From Xenorhabdus miraniensis (lineage in GTDB: Bacteria; Pseudomonadota; Gammaproteobacteria; Enterobacterales; Enterobacteriaceae): DNA of 64,000 bases. Shown piece by piece: positions 28,782-37,584 of this stretch; the stretch's first letter is position 1, and each line of letters starts with the position of its first letter. The notes under the pieces are model-generated. The model saw only the letters and a program-made list of their open reading frames with translations. It was not told where the DNA came from and searched no databases. The stretch is taken from assembly GCF_002632615.1 (NCBI RefSeq), contig NZ_NITZ01000005.1, positions 166,065-230,064 on the forward strand, given 5' to 3'. The position numbers and the translations under genes were made by a program.

Positions 28782-29582
28782 TTATTCGGGCAGATCCGAA
28801 CAATCTTTAGCATAAATAATCAAGCGCAAATGTCTTTCGGCATCAGTAATCATTGAAGTGTAGCCGAAAGTAGTTGCCTGTCCATTCACATTCAGCTCCC
28901 GCACTCCATTACAAGGTTCATAGATTTCATGTTTATGCCACATTCCATAAAAATCAGGTGAAGTTTTAAGCAATTTATTGACCAATTCTTGAATATAATT
29001 GTCTTTAGCAGCAAGGGCATAATCGCGCCTGAAGCTGGCCAGTAAACGATAAGCATCTCGTTCCCAATGACAAAACAATTCTCGATAATGTTCATTGGTG
29101 AACAATAACCACAAAAAATTCCTCTGTTCACTTCCAACCTGACTAAAACAAAAACACTCATCTGCTGGTTGATTAAAGGCTAAAACATCCCAATGCAAAT
29201 TCAATACATAAGTTAGATGAGGAGATAAGTCATTCATAAGCCGTTTGACAAGTGGGGAAACCACACACAACGTTTGTCCGGTTTCTATAGGTTCACGCAT
29301 ATGTGCGAGTAAATACAGATGCCTACGCTCAGCCGTATTCAATTTCAATATCTTAGCCAGATTATCCAAAAAAGAGGCTGATACCCCGATTTCCCGACCT
29401 TGCTCCAACCATGTATACCAAGTGACACCGACACCAGCCAGAGCTGCTATTTCTTCACGCCTTAATCCCGGGGTACGACGACGCCCTATATGGGGTAATC
29501 CAACGGATTCAGGGCTGATACTTTCTCTTTTGGTACGTAAAAAGTTAGCTAATTCGGTGCGACTTCTTTTCAATTTCGTCAT
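28782..29582 (-). CDS. XRE-family regulator with MmyB-like ligand-binding domain
   Basis: 266 residues. The N-terminal HTH_31/XRE domain contains RRRTPGLRREEIAALAGVGVTWYTWLEQGRE, written here as its key blocks RRTPGLRREE and WLEQG. The C-terminal MmyB-like domain begins near residue 100 and carries LNLHWDVLAFNQPAD. Such proteins commonly repress a divergent efflux or reductase gene and are released by a small ligand. It is divergent from an MFS pump with 104 bases between, which contain two perfect inverted repeats. Start chosen at MTKLKRSRTEL by homology. Confidence 0.88.
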   Translation of the reverse strand: MTKLKRSRTELANFLRTKRESISPESVGLPHIGRRRTPGLRREEIAALAGVGVTWYTWLEQGREIGVSASFLDNLAKILKLNTAERRHLYLLAHMREPIETGQTLCVVSPLVKRLMNDLSPHLTYVLNLHWDVLAFNQPADECFCFSQVGSEQRNFLWLLFTNEHYRELFCHWERDAYRLLASFRRDYALAAKDNYIQELVNKLLKTSPDFYGMWHKHEIYEPCNGVRELNVNGQATTFGYTSMITDAERHLRLIIYAKDCSDLPE

Positions 29583-29596
29583 AATTTTCAATCCAT

Positions 29597-29613
29597 TACT
29601 ATTAGTAATAGTA
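29597..29613. promoter_or_regulatory. Candidate operator 1, XRE/MFS divergent promoter
   Basis: TACTATT-AGT-AATAGTA is a perfect 7-3-7 inverted repeat immediately upstream of the XRE regulator start, well placed for autoregulation. Confidence 0.55.
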
Positions 29614-29616
29614 TAA

Positions 29617-29635
29617 CCTGTTAAATTGTAACAGG
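29617..29635. promoter_or_regulatory. Candidate operator 2, XRE/MFS divergent promoter
   Basis: CCTGTTA-AATTG-TAACAGG is a perfect 7-5-7 inverted repeat three bases from operator 1 and 51 bases before the MFS start codon. Confidence 0.6.
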
Positions 29636-29686
29636 ATAATAAGATCATTAAAATCCGCTTATCTCAAACATTGCGGGGAATTACAT

Positions 29687-31108
29687 ATGTCTAAAAGAGA
29701 TTACTTAGCCCTGTCAGTGCTGTTATCAGCCGGATTTATGACTATCTTTGATCTTTTCGTTGTCAATATTGCCATCGCCAATATCCAATCACAATTACAG
29801 GCAACGTTATTTCAGGTTACGCTGGTTATTGTGGCCTATGAAATTGGTTTTGGGTTGTTATTGATTACAGGAGGGCGCTTGGGTGATCTATTCGGCCGGC
29901 GACGATTATTTCAATTAGGCACATTAGCTTTTACTCTAACATCATTACTTTGTGGTCTTGCACCCACAGCGATTTTTCTGATTTTTGCGCGATTTTTGCA
30001 AGGTTTATCAGCAGCGTTGTTATTCCCACAGGTTTACTCCAGTATTCGTATCAGTTTTGACGGGGATAATAGCCGTCGAGCGTTTGGCTTATTGGGAATG
30101 ACGTTGGGTTTTGCCGCTATTGCTGGGCAAACTTTAGGTGGTTGGATGATCGCTGCCAATTTATGGGATTTACAATGGCGTTCTATTTTTTTGGTTAATG
30201 TTCCCGTCGGTTTATTGGCCTTAGGCTTCTCAGGCTATATCAACGAAAGTCTTGCGCGGGAAAAACCAGGGTTAGATTTAATTGGGGTGGCACTTTCCAG
30301 CATTGGTATTTTTGCCTTACTGCTGCCACTTTTGATTGGGCCAACTTTGAACTGGCCAATATGGAGCTGGGCGTTACTCTTTTTAGCTTGTTTGTTTCTA
30401 CTACAATTTTTACGTCATGAAAAACATTACGTTGCCCAAGGGAAAACGCCGCTTTTCAATTTTGACTTATTGAAAAATAAACAGTTTAGTTTAGGTTGTT
30501 TATTGGTTTTATTCGTTTATTCTACTTCCAGCTCATTTTTTCTTATTTTTGCATTATTTTTACAAAACGGTTTAGGTTTCAATCCCTTTGATGCGGGGCT
30601 GATTTTCGCGCCAGCCAGCATAGGCTTTGTTTTATCTTCACTTAATGCACCTTATTGGGTTAAGCGCTTTGGTAGTAAAGCCATAGTTATCGGTGCATTG
30701 CTCTATGCAATCTCTTTCGTTGCTCTCATTACTGCCATTACAATGTTATCCCCGACAACGTTACCTCCAACAGCTTTCTCAATAGCAACACCATTATTTG
30801 TGATTGTGCCAATTTTGATGCTGCTTGGTTATGGCCAAGGTTTTGTTATGACACCATTGCTCAATGTTGTTCTGGCTTTTGTCAATGTACGATTTGCTGG
30901 TATGGCATCAGGAATAATTGCTACTTTACAACAGGTTGGAGCGGCTTTTGGTGTTGCCGTGGTCAGTATACTAATTCAGTGGCATTTTAATAATGTGGAT
31001 ATTCTCACTTTTATCACATACCAAAATGCCTTTGTTCATAGTATGTTTTACAATATTGCCGCCGCTTTTATTGCATTTTACTTGTTGAAAATATTACATC
31101 GAAAATAG
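29687..31108 (+). CDS. MFS drug-efflux transporter (DHA2 type)
   Basis: 473 residues with about 14 hydrophobic segments: TIFDLFVVNIAIANIQSQL (TMS1), GGRLGDLFGRRRLFQ (motif A) and RFLQGLSAALLFPQVYSS. Proton-driven export of toxic organics is the family role. It is probably controlled by the divergent XRE regulator through the two inverted repeats between them. A GNAT acetyltransferase gene follows after 25 bases. Confidence 0.9.
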   Translation: MSKRDYLALSVLLSAGFMTIFDLFVVNIAIANIQSQLQATLFQVTLVIVAYEIGFGLLLITGGRLGDLFGRRRLFQLGTLAFTLTSLLCGLAPTAIFLIFARFLQGLSAALLFPQVYSSIRISFDGDNSRRAFGLLGMTLGFAAIAGQTLGGWMIAANLWDLQWRSIFLVNVPVGLLALGFSGYINESLAREKPGLDLIGVALSSIGIFALLLPLLIGPTLNWPIWSWALLFLACLFLLQFLRHEKHYVAQGKTPLFNFDLLKNKQFSLGCLLVLFVYSTSSSFFLIFALFLQNGLGFNPFDAGLIFAPASIGFVLSSLNAPYWVKRFGSKAIVIGALLYAISFVALITAITMLSPTTLPPTAFSIATPLFVIVPILMLLGYGQGFVMTPLLNVVLAFVNVRFAGMASGIIATLQQVGAAFGVAVVSILIQWHFNNVDILTFITYQNAFVHSMFYNIAAAFIAFYLLKILHRK

Positions 31109-31133
31109 ATGTGCATTATGGAGATATTGAAAC

Positions 31134-31559
31134 GTGATCAGATCATTTACAGAAGCAGATATGGATGCAGTTTTGTCCATTTGGTTAGAAGCTTCAATGA
31201 AAGCTCACGATTTTGTAGCGGCTGAATTTTGGCAATCCCAAGTAGAAAACATGAGAAATATTTATATCCCAGCGTCAGAAGTACACGTCTATGTACAGGA
31301 TTCTAACGTTATTGCCTTTTATGCACTTCACGGTAATGAATTGGCGGCTATTTTTGTATCGCCAGATAAGCAGGGGCAGGGAATTGGCAAGACGTTAATT
31401 GATGATGCTAAAAAACGAAGAGATGAACTTACGTTATCGGTCTATCAGCAAAACCAAGCCAGTTGCAACTTCTATTTGTCGAAAGGGTTTTATATTGTCA
31501 GCGAAGAAATAGATGAAAATACAGGATGCCAAGAATATTTTATGCGTTTAAAGAGGTAA
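31134..31559 (+). CDS. GNAT-family N-acetyltransferase (YjaB-like)
   Basis: 141 residues. The acetyl-CoA-binding motif A is VSPDKQGQGIGKTLID (Q/RxxGxG/A), and the C-terminal NQASCNFYLSKGF is motif B. The N-terminus (IWLEASMKAHDFVAAEFW) resembles E. coli YjaB and related small-molecule acetyltransferases. It starts at GTG with GGAG ten bases upstream. Its position just behind the MFS pump suggests co-transcription, perhaps as a modification-plus-efflux resistance pair (inference). Confidence 0.8.
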   Translation: MIRSFTEADMDAVLSIWLEASMKAHDFVAAEFWQSQVENMRNIYIPASEVHVYVQDSNVIAFYALHGNELAAIFVSPDKQGQGIGKTLIDDAKKRRDELTLSVYQQNQASCNFYLSKGFYIVSEEIDENTGCQEYFMRLKR

Positions 31560-31640
31560 ATAAAAAAACATATACCATTAACAAATTACGAGTTAATTTT
31601 GTAATTTGAAAGATAACGAATATAGAGGGGATAACAATTA

Positions 31641-32255
31641 ATGAACAAAACTGTTACTGATATCGCCACACTAGAACAAATTTACGGAAAACCTGCGGCT
31701 GCTTCTGTTTTTAAAGAAGTGAACTATATTCACCCTGTATATCGTCCTTTTATTGAAGCCTCACCTTTTGTCACATTAGCAACGGTTGGCCCAGAGGGAA
31801 TGGATGTATCTCCCCGTGGCGATCAAGCCGGATTTATTCACATTGAAGATGAAAAAACGCTGCTATTACCCGATAGAAGAGGCAATAACCGTATTGATAG
31901 TTTACGTAATATTCTGCACGATAATCATGTCGCATTATTGTTCCTTATTCCGGGAATCGGTGAAACATTACGTGTCAATGGCAGGGCGGAAATTGTTATT
32001 GATCCGGAGATGTTAGAACGTTTTTCCTATCGTAATATACTGCCTTGTTCTGTATTACGTATCACTGTAGATGCCATCTTTTTCCAGTGTGCCAGAGCAA
32101 TTTTACGCTCTGGTTTATGGGATGTTTCTACCCAACTTGAACGTAGCGCTTTACCCAGTGCCGGCAATATTCTCAAAGAAATCAGCAAAGGTGACTTTGA
32201 TGGCGCTGATTATGATGAGAAATTACCACAGAGGCTTAAAGATACTTTGTACTAA
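31641..32255 (+). CDS. Pyridoxamine-5'-phosphate-oxidase-fold FMN protein (MSMEG_1061-like)
   Basis: 204 residues of the split-barrel flavin-binding fold: PFVTLATVGPEGMDVSPRGD is the conserved first strand pair, LLPDRRGNNRIDSLRNIL the FMN-contact segment, and CARAILRSGLWD the C-terminal motif of the MSMEG_1061 subfamily. These are flavin- or deazaflavin-dependent oxidoreductases of unknown substrate, not PdxH. A GAGGGG ribosome-binding site supports the ATG. Confidence 0.8.
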   Translation: MNKTVTDIATLEQIYGKPAAASVFKEVNYIHPVYRPFIEASPFVTLATVGPEGMDVSPRGDQAGFIHIEDEKTLLLPDRRGNNRIDSLRNILHDNHVALLFLIPGIGETLRVNGRAEIVIDPEMLERFSYRNILPCSVLRITVDAIFFQCARAILRSGLWDVSTQLERSALPSAGNILKEISKGDFDGADYDEKLPQRLKDTLY

Positions 32256-32301
32256 CTGGAATGCACCAACTCCGAAATGCTGGTACTTTGATCTAATTGG
32301 G

Positions 32302-32339
32302 TTTTGTTTAATCAATTTATGTTTTGTTATTAAACAAAA
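32302..32339. repeat. Inverted repeat upstream of the LexA box
   Basis: TTTTGTTTAAT (32302-32312) and ATTAAACAAAA (32329-32339) are perfect 11-base complements around a 16-base loop. It may terminate the upstream oxidase transcript or be part of the adjoining regulatory region. Confidence 0.5.
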
Positions 32340-32356
32340 ATGCCAAAAATACGGTA

Positions 32357-32376
32357 TACTGTATTTTTATACAGTA
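32357..32376. promoter_or_regulatory. Near-consensus LexA box
   Basis: TACTGTATTTTTATACAGTA matches the E. coli LexA consensus (TACTG, five TA, CAGTA) at 18 of 20 positions, including both CTGT/ACAG cores. A TATACT (32355-32360) -10-like element overlaps it. No annotated gene starts immediately downstream on either strand; a 20-codon ORF starts at the next base. Confidence 0.75.
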
Positions 32377-32439
32377 ATGATTGTGATTAGTACTTTATTC
32401 GGCAAAATTAATGCCTCTATTCTCGGCTCAAACATCTGA
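32377..32439 (+). CDS. Possible SOS-controlled 20-residue peptide
   Basis: The ATG directly follows the LexA box and opens a 20-codon ORF, MIVISTLFGKINASILGSNI, moderately hydrophobic with one Lys. There is no Shine-Dalgarno sequence; transcription from the overlapping -10 would give a nearly leaderless message. Its end overlaps a hairpin at 32422-32445. LexA-controlled tiny membrane toxins (TisB, DinQ) are known in enterobacteria, but I see no homology to them, so this may instead mark a small RNA. Confidence 0.3.
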   Translation: MIVISTLFGKINASILGSNI

Positions 32440-32445
32440 GCCGAG
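32422..32445. terminator. Hairpin ending the LexA-box unit
   Basis: CTCGGCTCA-AACATC-TGAGCCGAG, a perfect 9-bp GC-rich stem followed by GTTTATT. It lies between the LexA-box unit and the convergent FMN reductase gene and could terminate both. Confidence 0.6.
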
Positions 32446-32475
32446 GTTTATTCAGCAAGAAAGAATATCGTTTAT

Positions 32476-33072
32476 CTACATACCATACTGATAATTTTTA
32501 CTTTCTTCGCCTATATCTTTACGCACTTGCTTAAGCGCCTTAGCGTAAGATTTAAGTAGCTTCAGAGTATAATTAGCACGACTTTCAAAAGCGGCATCGC
32601 TGCAAGTCAGATCGTTTGAAATCAAATTCTCACCCTGACGGAAAATCAAATGATCAGGCAGGAAACACACATGGTTATTTTTAAAACCGGTCATACGTAA
32701 TTCACAGAGGGGATAAACGCCATTAACTCCACCTGATACACTGGCCAATAATGCTGGCTTATGACCCAATTCAGCCAGCGAACAATGTAATAAAAAATTT
32801 TTCAATGCCGGAGTGGCCATTCCATGCCATTCTGGAGTAACAAAGATGAATGCCTCGCTATCCCTTAAATGCCGTGCAATTGCTTGCCAGGGGTGAGATT
32901 CAGCCGATATATCCGTCGTAAAACCATCGTGTAATGGTAATTCTACATTGGAGAGATCAAGGTTCTGTATCTCGGTAAAGCCATGTTCACTACTTAATTT
33001 CTGCAAATAACGGGCCACACGTTGACTGCGGGAGTCCGGACGTTGACTGCCTGAAATTATAGTCAGTTTCAT
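32476..33072 (-). CDS. NADPH-dependent FMN reductase family protein
   Basis: 198-residue flavodoxin-like protein. ISGSQRPDSRSQRVARYL is the FMN-phosphate loop and FVTPEWHGMATPALKNFL corresponds to the PEYNxxxPxxLKNxxD motif of SsuE/ArsH/azoreductase-like reductases. It reduces FMN or quinones with NAD(P)H; the physiological partner is unknown. It lies 22 bases downstream of the EamA gene and is probably co-transcribed with it. Confidence 0.85.
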   Translation of the reverse strand: MKLTIISGSQRPDSRSQRVARYLQKLSSEHGFTEIQNLDLSNVELPLHDGFTTDISAESHPWQAIARHLRDSEAFIFVTPEWHGMATPALKNFLLHCSLAELGHKPALLASVSGGVNGVYPLCELRMTGFKNNHVCFLPDHLIFRQGENLISNDLTCSDAAFESRANYTLKLLKSYAKALKQVRKDIGEESKNYQYGM

Positions 33073-33094
33073 TTATTTTCCTGTTGTTTTTTGT

Positions 33095-33997
33095 TTACTT
33101 CTTAAGTAATAGGGTATTGGTTTTTTCTATCTGACTCCGGGGAATCGAAAGCCAGACAGAAATAATGATGGTGTATGCTCCAAGCATTTGTGGCAAGGAA
33201 AATGTTTGTTTTAGAAACAAATAGCCCAAAGAACAGGCGGACAATGCACTTAGGAACCCCAAGAAAGAGATGGTTACGACAGGTAATTTTTCAATTCCTC
33301 GAAACCAAACGATATAAGAGAAAACAGCACCGATCAGGCACAAGTAACTGTAGCCGAGCAGGTTTGTTATAGTGAGGTTTTGTGGTAAGCCTTCTATAAA
33401 AACAGCGATGGGTAATAATATCAACCCTCCAAACGTTAATTGCCAGCCAGTGAAACTGAGTAACGATAAGTTGGTGGGGCGATTCCAATATTTAGTCAAT
33501 ACAACCCCTAACGCCATGCAGCCACATCCTGCAAAGCCCGCAGTCACTCCTTGCCAATTTAGGCTGATGGTGGAGTTCAATACTAATAAGCTGATCCCAA
33601 TAACGCCTAATATTGCAGAAATAATGTGTTTTATTGTCAGGGAAGTTTTTAACAAATAAGCACTTAACAGGATCACAATAATGGGTTGGCAGGCCATGAT
33701 TAGTGCTGCCGTTCCACCGGGGAGATATTCAGCCGCAACAAAGAGAAAATAGAAAAAAGCACCGATATTGAGTAACCCCAGTACTGCGATACGTAACCAC
33801 CAGATTCCCTTAGGGAAGGTACGGCAAATCAGCAGCAATAAGATACCGGCTGGTAACGCCCTGACGGTAGAAGCCAATAAAGGCATATTGGGGGGTAGTA
33901 CTTCCGTTGTGATGATGTAGGTACTTCCCCAAATAATGGGTGCCAATGCAGTCAGCAAAATATTCCGAACGGCTCTAATGTCTAACATGTCTAACAT
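33095..33997 (-). CDS. EamA/DMT-family transporter
   Basis: 300 residues with ten predicted transmembrane segments in two EamA repeats: APIIWGSTYIITTEVLPP at the start, AALIMACQPIIVILLSAYLL, and a second repeat from about 150. Family members export amino acids, purines or other metabolites. AAGGAA precedes the ATG. It is divergent from a MarR regulator with an 8-2-8 operator between, so probably repressed by it. Confidence 0.87.
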   Translation of the reverse strand: MLDMLDIRAVRNILLTALAPIIWGSTYIITTEVLPPNMPLLASTVRALPAGILLLLICRTFPKGIWWLRIAVLGLLNIGAFFYFLFVAAEYLPGGTAALIMACQPIIVILLSAYLLKTSLTIKHIISAILGVIGISLLVLNSTISLNWQGVTAGFAGCGCMALGVVLTKYWNRPTNLSLLSFTGWQLTFGGLILLPIAVFIEGLPQNLTITNLLGYSYLCLIGAVFSYIVWFRGIEKLPVVTISFLGFLSALSACSLGYLFLKQTFSLPQMLGAYTIIISVWLSIPRSQIEKTNTLLLKK

Positions 33998-34049
33998 AGG
34001 AATTTCCTTCTTCTCCGCTTACCAACACGAACTTATCATCAATAAAAGT

Positions 34050-34067
34050 ATCTTTACATAAAGATAA
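34050..34067. promoter_or_regulatory. Candidate MarR operator
   Basis: TATCTTTA-CA-TAAAGATA is a perfect 8-2-8 inverted repeat between the divergent EamA and MarR genes. A second TATCTTTT half-site lies at 34101, nearer the MarR start. This is the layout expected for MarR autorepression plus control of the transporter. Confidence 0.65.
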
Positions 34068-34137
34068 ATTAAAATAATAGCCTAAACGATTTTTATCAAG
34101 TATCTTTTTGTTGAAAAAAATAAACAGGATAAAAAGC

Positions 34138-34629
34138 ATGAAATATGATCACGTTGACCGATTACTGATACAGTGGGAACAGCAGCGCCCAGACCTTGAT
34201 TCATCATCAATGGGCGTCATTGGAAGACTATGTCGCGTAAACAAAATCATTGAGCAACGCTTGCAACATGCTTTCAAAGAACACGGCCTTAGTGCTATTG
34301 AATTTGATATCCTTGCGACTCTCCGTCGTAATAACATGCCAATGACACCAACAGAAATGTATCAATCCGTTATGCTCACTTCTGGAGCAATGAGTACCCG
34401 CATTGAACATATGGTGCAGAGAGGATTGATTGTGCGTATTGCCAATGAAGAAGATCGGCGTAGTTGCAAGATTTTCCTGACTCCGGAAGGAAAGGCATTG
34501 ATAGATAAGGCGGTGGAAAGCCATTTAGAGAATCAAAAAAACATTCTTGAATCATTGACAGAAACTCAACAAGAGCAGCTTGCGACGTTATTACGCGATT
34601 GGTTGTTGGCTAATGAATCTGCTAATTGA
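34138..34629 (+). CDS. MarR-family transcriptional regulator
   Basis: 163-residue dimeric winged-helix regulator: HGLSAIEFDILATLRRN, TPTEMYQSVMLTSGAMSTRIEHM (recognition helix region) and GLIVRIANEEDRRSCKIFLT (beta-wing with the family's DRR). MarR proteins usually repress a neighbouring efflux gene and are released by phenolic or other small ligands; the divergent EamA exporter is the likely target. The ATG at 34138 follows AGGATAA. Confidence 0.9.
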   Translation: MKYDHVDRLLIQWEQQRPDLDSSSMGVIGRLCRVNKIIEQRLQHAFKEHGLSAIEFDILATLRRNNMPMTPTEMYQSVMLTSGAMSTRIEHMVQRGLIVRIANEEDRRSCKIFLTPEGKALIDKAVESHLENQKNILESLTETQQEQLATLLRDWLLANESAN

Positions 34630-34772
34630 TGCTTTCTGGCAGGCTGAAAAAGTAGCTTTATTGAAAGGTATAATTTTTTTCACAAAAAGAAATATCTTTC
34701 GTTAAAGCCATTCCGGAAGAAGTTTGCCCTGACTGATGTCAGGGCAAACTAAGGTTAGTTTAAGAGAAAATA

Positions 34773-36782
34773 TTAGAATTTAACGTTAACTCTTGCCCAA
34801 TAAGTCCGTCCCGGATCGTTGACTTGCGTATTACCTGAATAACCAAAACCGCTATTTCCCGCTAAGTTAAGGTGTTCGCTATAAGTTTTATTGAAAATGT
34901 TGTCAACACCAGCGCTGACCTGAATATTTTTAGTCACTTTATAGGCCGCATTGGCAGACAAAATAGCAAACCCTTTACTGCTATTAAAATCTTTGCCTAC
35001 AACGTTACCTTCATTGATGGCGACCCTGTGCTGGCTGTTAACCAAACGCAGCAAACTACTGCTAGTCCAATCCCCATGTTCCCAAGTCAGACCGAATCGT
35101 GCTTCCAAAGGTGGAGTTTGTGGCAGAGGACGGTGATTTGTCGTATTTTGTGCCCAGGAATACGCTAAACTTGCATCCGTTTTCCAATGGTCGTCCAACT
35201 GATAAGCAACTCCCATTTCTCCACCCATAATAGTGGCATCGATATTATGGGCTTGGTTATTACGATTCTTCTCGCCATAACGGAACAAGATAAAGTCATT
35301 CACTTTACCCACATAAGCCGATACCCAGCCTTTCAGGTATTGATCGTTATATTGCGCACCGATATCCAATTGGGTTGTTTTTTCGGCCTTGATATTAGTG
35401 AAAGCATCTTCTCCGGCTTTGCCAGAAAACAACTCCCAGTAATCAGGGAAACGTTCGGTATAACCAACGCCAGCATAAAACATTACGGGAATATCTTTCA
35501 GATTATGCTCAAACCGAATAAATCCAGCGGGAAGGGTATCTTTGCGTTCTTGTTGAGCCTTATAATTATATGCTGCAACACGATCTAAACGTGCTCCGCC
35601 AATAACCTTACTTTGTTCAGTCGCATCCCACGTTAATTCACTGAAAACGCCATAATCGCTGAAACGCGCGTTTTTACGCCAGCCGATTCTTTCTTCTTTT
35701 TTCATAGCGCGATCGGTATTAGTCCGATGCGTGTTCGTTTGCATATCTACGCCGCTTTGCAATTTGAAATCTTCCCAAATCCAGGTTCCTATCATGCGGC
35801 CGCCCATCGTAAGGCGATCTGGCTCTGAAGCCATTTTATGTTCTGAATGGCGCAGGGAATAAGTATCCATCACATGGTCGGTGTAGTTGTAATAAAAATT
35901 AGTTTCGAATTTGTCAAATACTTCACCAATATTGTATTTTTCAAAACGTACCCCAAAACTTTTACGCTTAAATTGGGAACCATCCATCATACGGGTGGCA
36001 TAGCGCGCTTCGCCATCACCTTGTCCCGCATTTAATTCCAGCAAGGTATTTTCATCTGGCGTCCAACCTAATGCGACATCGGTATTCCATTTATCCCAAC
36101 GAGAAGGTACGCGATGACCATCACCGTCTTTATAATCATTAGAGCGGGATTTATTACCAATCATACGGATATAACCCAGTTCATTCCCTAAACTGAGGTC
36201 GGCATTACCATCCCAACGCCCATTGGAACCGACAACGGTACTGACATTACCTTGGGCACCAAATTGTTCAAATTGAGGGCGGGTACGTTCAAAACGAATA
36301 GTGCCCGCAGAATTACCCGGTCCCCAAAGTACAGTTTGTGGGCCTTTCACTAAACTGAGAACATCATAGTTTTCCGGTGAAATATAAGAACTTGGTGCAT
36401 CCATACGTCCGCCACAGGAGCCAAGAATTTCTCCGTCATCAATCAGCATTCGTAAACGAGAACCAAACATGCCACGGAATACAGGATCGCCGTTAGTGCC
36501 GCCATTACGGATCTGAGAAAAACCGGGAATGGTTTTCAGGTAATCAGAACCATCACTGGCAGGGACTGGCTGACGCGGCGTTTTGAGTGAAGTCGCCACT
36601 TCAAGCGGGGAAATAGCCGGAGCCGTTACGATGATGACAGACTCTCTATCATTAACATCGTGTGTTTCTTTTGTCTCTTTGGCGTAATTTTCGCTGGCAG
36701 CCATGCCACTGGTTGGTAGGGCGAGGGCAATAGCCAAAGCGGTTGTCAGAGGTGATATACTGAACAATTGTGTAGTGGACAT
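34773..36782 (-). CDS. TonB-dependent copper receptor (OprC/NosA-type)
   Basis: 669-residue outer-membrane receptor: signal peptide (ALAIALALPTSGMAA), TonB-box-like SVIIVTAPAIS, plug domain with RGMFGSRLRMLIDDGEI and the GSCGGRMDAPSSYISPENYD segment characteristic of the OprC/NosA copper-receptor subfamily, then a 22-strand barrel ending in Phe (RVNVKF). Subfamily members import copper. The Cys/Met within the plug (CGGRMD) are candidate Cu ligands. An AAGGAA ribosome-binding site precedes the ATG. The DUF2946 gene just upstream on the same strand supports the copper assignment. Confidence 0.88.
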   Translation of the reverse strand: MSTTQLFSISPLTTALAIALALPTSGMAASENYAKETKETHDVNDRESVIIVTAPAISPLEVATSLKTPRQPVPASDGSDYLKTIPGFSQIRNGGTNGDPVFRGMFGSRLRMLIDDGEILGSCGGRMDAPSSYISPENYDVLSLVKGPQTVLWGPGNSAGTIRFERTRPQFEQFGAQGNVSTVVGSNGRWDGNADLSLGNELGYIRMIGNKSRSNDYKDGDGHRVPSRWDKWNTDVALGWTPDENTLLELNAGQGDGEARYATRMMDGSQFKRKSFGVRFEKYNIGEVFDKFETNFYYNYTDHVMDTYSLRHSEHKMASEPDRLTMGGRMIGTWIWEDFKLQSGVDMQTNTHRTNTDRAMKKEERIGWRKNARFSDYGVFSELTWDATEQSKVIGGARLDRVAAYNYKAQQERKDTLPAGFIRFEHNLKDIPVMFYAGVGYTERFPDYWELFSGKAGEDAFTNIKAEKTTQLDIGAQYNDQYLKGWVSAYVGKVNDFILFRYGEKNRNNQAHNIDATIMGGEMGVAYQLDDHWKTDASLAYSWAQNTTNHRPLPQTPPLEARFGLTWEHGDWTSSSLLRLVNSQHRVAINEGNVVGKDFNSSKGFAILSANAAYKVTKNIQVSAGVDNIFNKTYSEHLNLAGNSGFGYSGNTQVNDPGRTYWARVNVKF
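35529..35536 (+). other. KOPS motif pointing to dif
   Basis: GGGAAGGG on the plus strand, inside the antisense strand of the copper receptor gene, oriented toward dif. Confidence 0.5.
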
Positions 36783-36903
36783 AAAAAAATATTCCTTAAT
36801 TAGTCACAAATTTTGTTTTTGAAATTTGTTTAAAGCAGCACCTAATTGCCTTACAAACAAAACAAGGCAAGAAAAATAAAATGTTTCATTTCAATTAAGT
36901 GGA

Positions 36904-37350
36904 CTAATTAAGGGGTGGGGCGCGGGGTTGTGATTCTCCGTAGAATAACCGGATGATTGGTCCAGTGAAGTGTGGTGCTGGTGGCGCACGGGATACGGTT
37001 AGCGTCAGCAGGATGAAAGGAATAAAACCGCCTGCCAATAATGGCAGGTTAATCAGAAGCTGACAGTAACCACAAGCGATATCATCCATCAACCCCATAT
37101 GGATATGATCAGCACCATGATGATTCATGGAGTGTGATGAAGGCGCTGTTTGATGATAATTGCTGTTTTGCATGTCAGACATAGACATGCTGTGATTCAT
37201 TTCGCTTTTTATATCATCACGATGGTGCTCCAGCGTTTTTGATACCACTGGCGCGATGAACAGCATCAAAATCGCCAATAAGGCGATAAAGGCAGGTGTT
37301 CGGCGTTGTGATAGATGAAAAAGCGATAACAAGCTAATGATCCAGAGCAA
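36904..37350 (-). CDS. DUF2946 protein, His/Met-rich, copper-associated
   Basis: About 148 residues: an N-terminal transmembrane segment (FIALLAILMLFIAPVVS), a His/Met-rich periplasmic stretch (EMNHSMSMSDM, SHSMNHHGADHIHM), the DUF2946 signature ACGYCQLL and a second transmembrane segment (FIPFILLTLTVS). DUF2946 genes commonly accompany TonB-dependent copper receptors, and the His/Met clusters suit Cu binding. The start is unclear: no ATG or GTG precedes the first hydrophobic segment, only TTG codons at 37350 and 37332. A 7-bp hairpin (36846-36870) lies between it and the receptor gene. Confidence 0.72.
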   Translation of the reverse strand: MLWIISLLSLFHLSQRRTPAFIALLAILMLFIAPVVSKTLEHHRDDIKSEMNHSMSMSDMQNSNYHQTAPSSHSMNHHGADHIHMGLMDDIACGYCQLLINLPLLAGGFIPFILLTLTVSRAPPAPHFTGPIIRLFYGESQPRAPPLN

Positions 37351-37584
37351 TATCCACGATTGGGCGCCAATATTACTGCATTTTTGATTGAGTTGTTAAA
37401 ATATTTTTTGGATTATTATGTTAGTGCGAGTTGCTTCCATTAATCCAAGTTCCATTGCACCACATGTCTGATTTTTGGCCTGTTAGCATAGCTGTTTGCG
37501 CTCAAAAATCCATCAAAACGAGTATTGCAAAAACGGGGTGACCATAGGTTTTATGCTCTCCCTATAGAGAAGAAAGCAGGGGGG

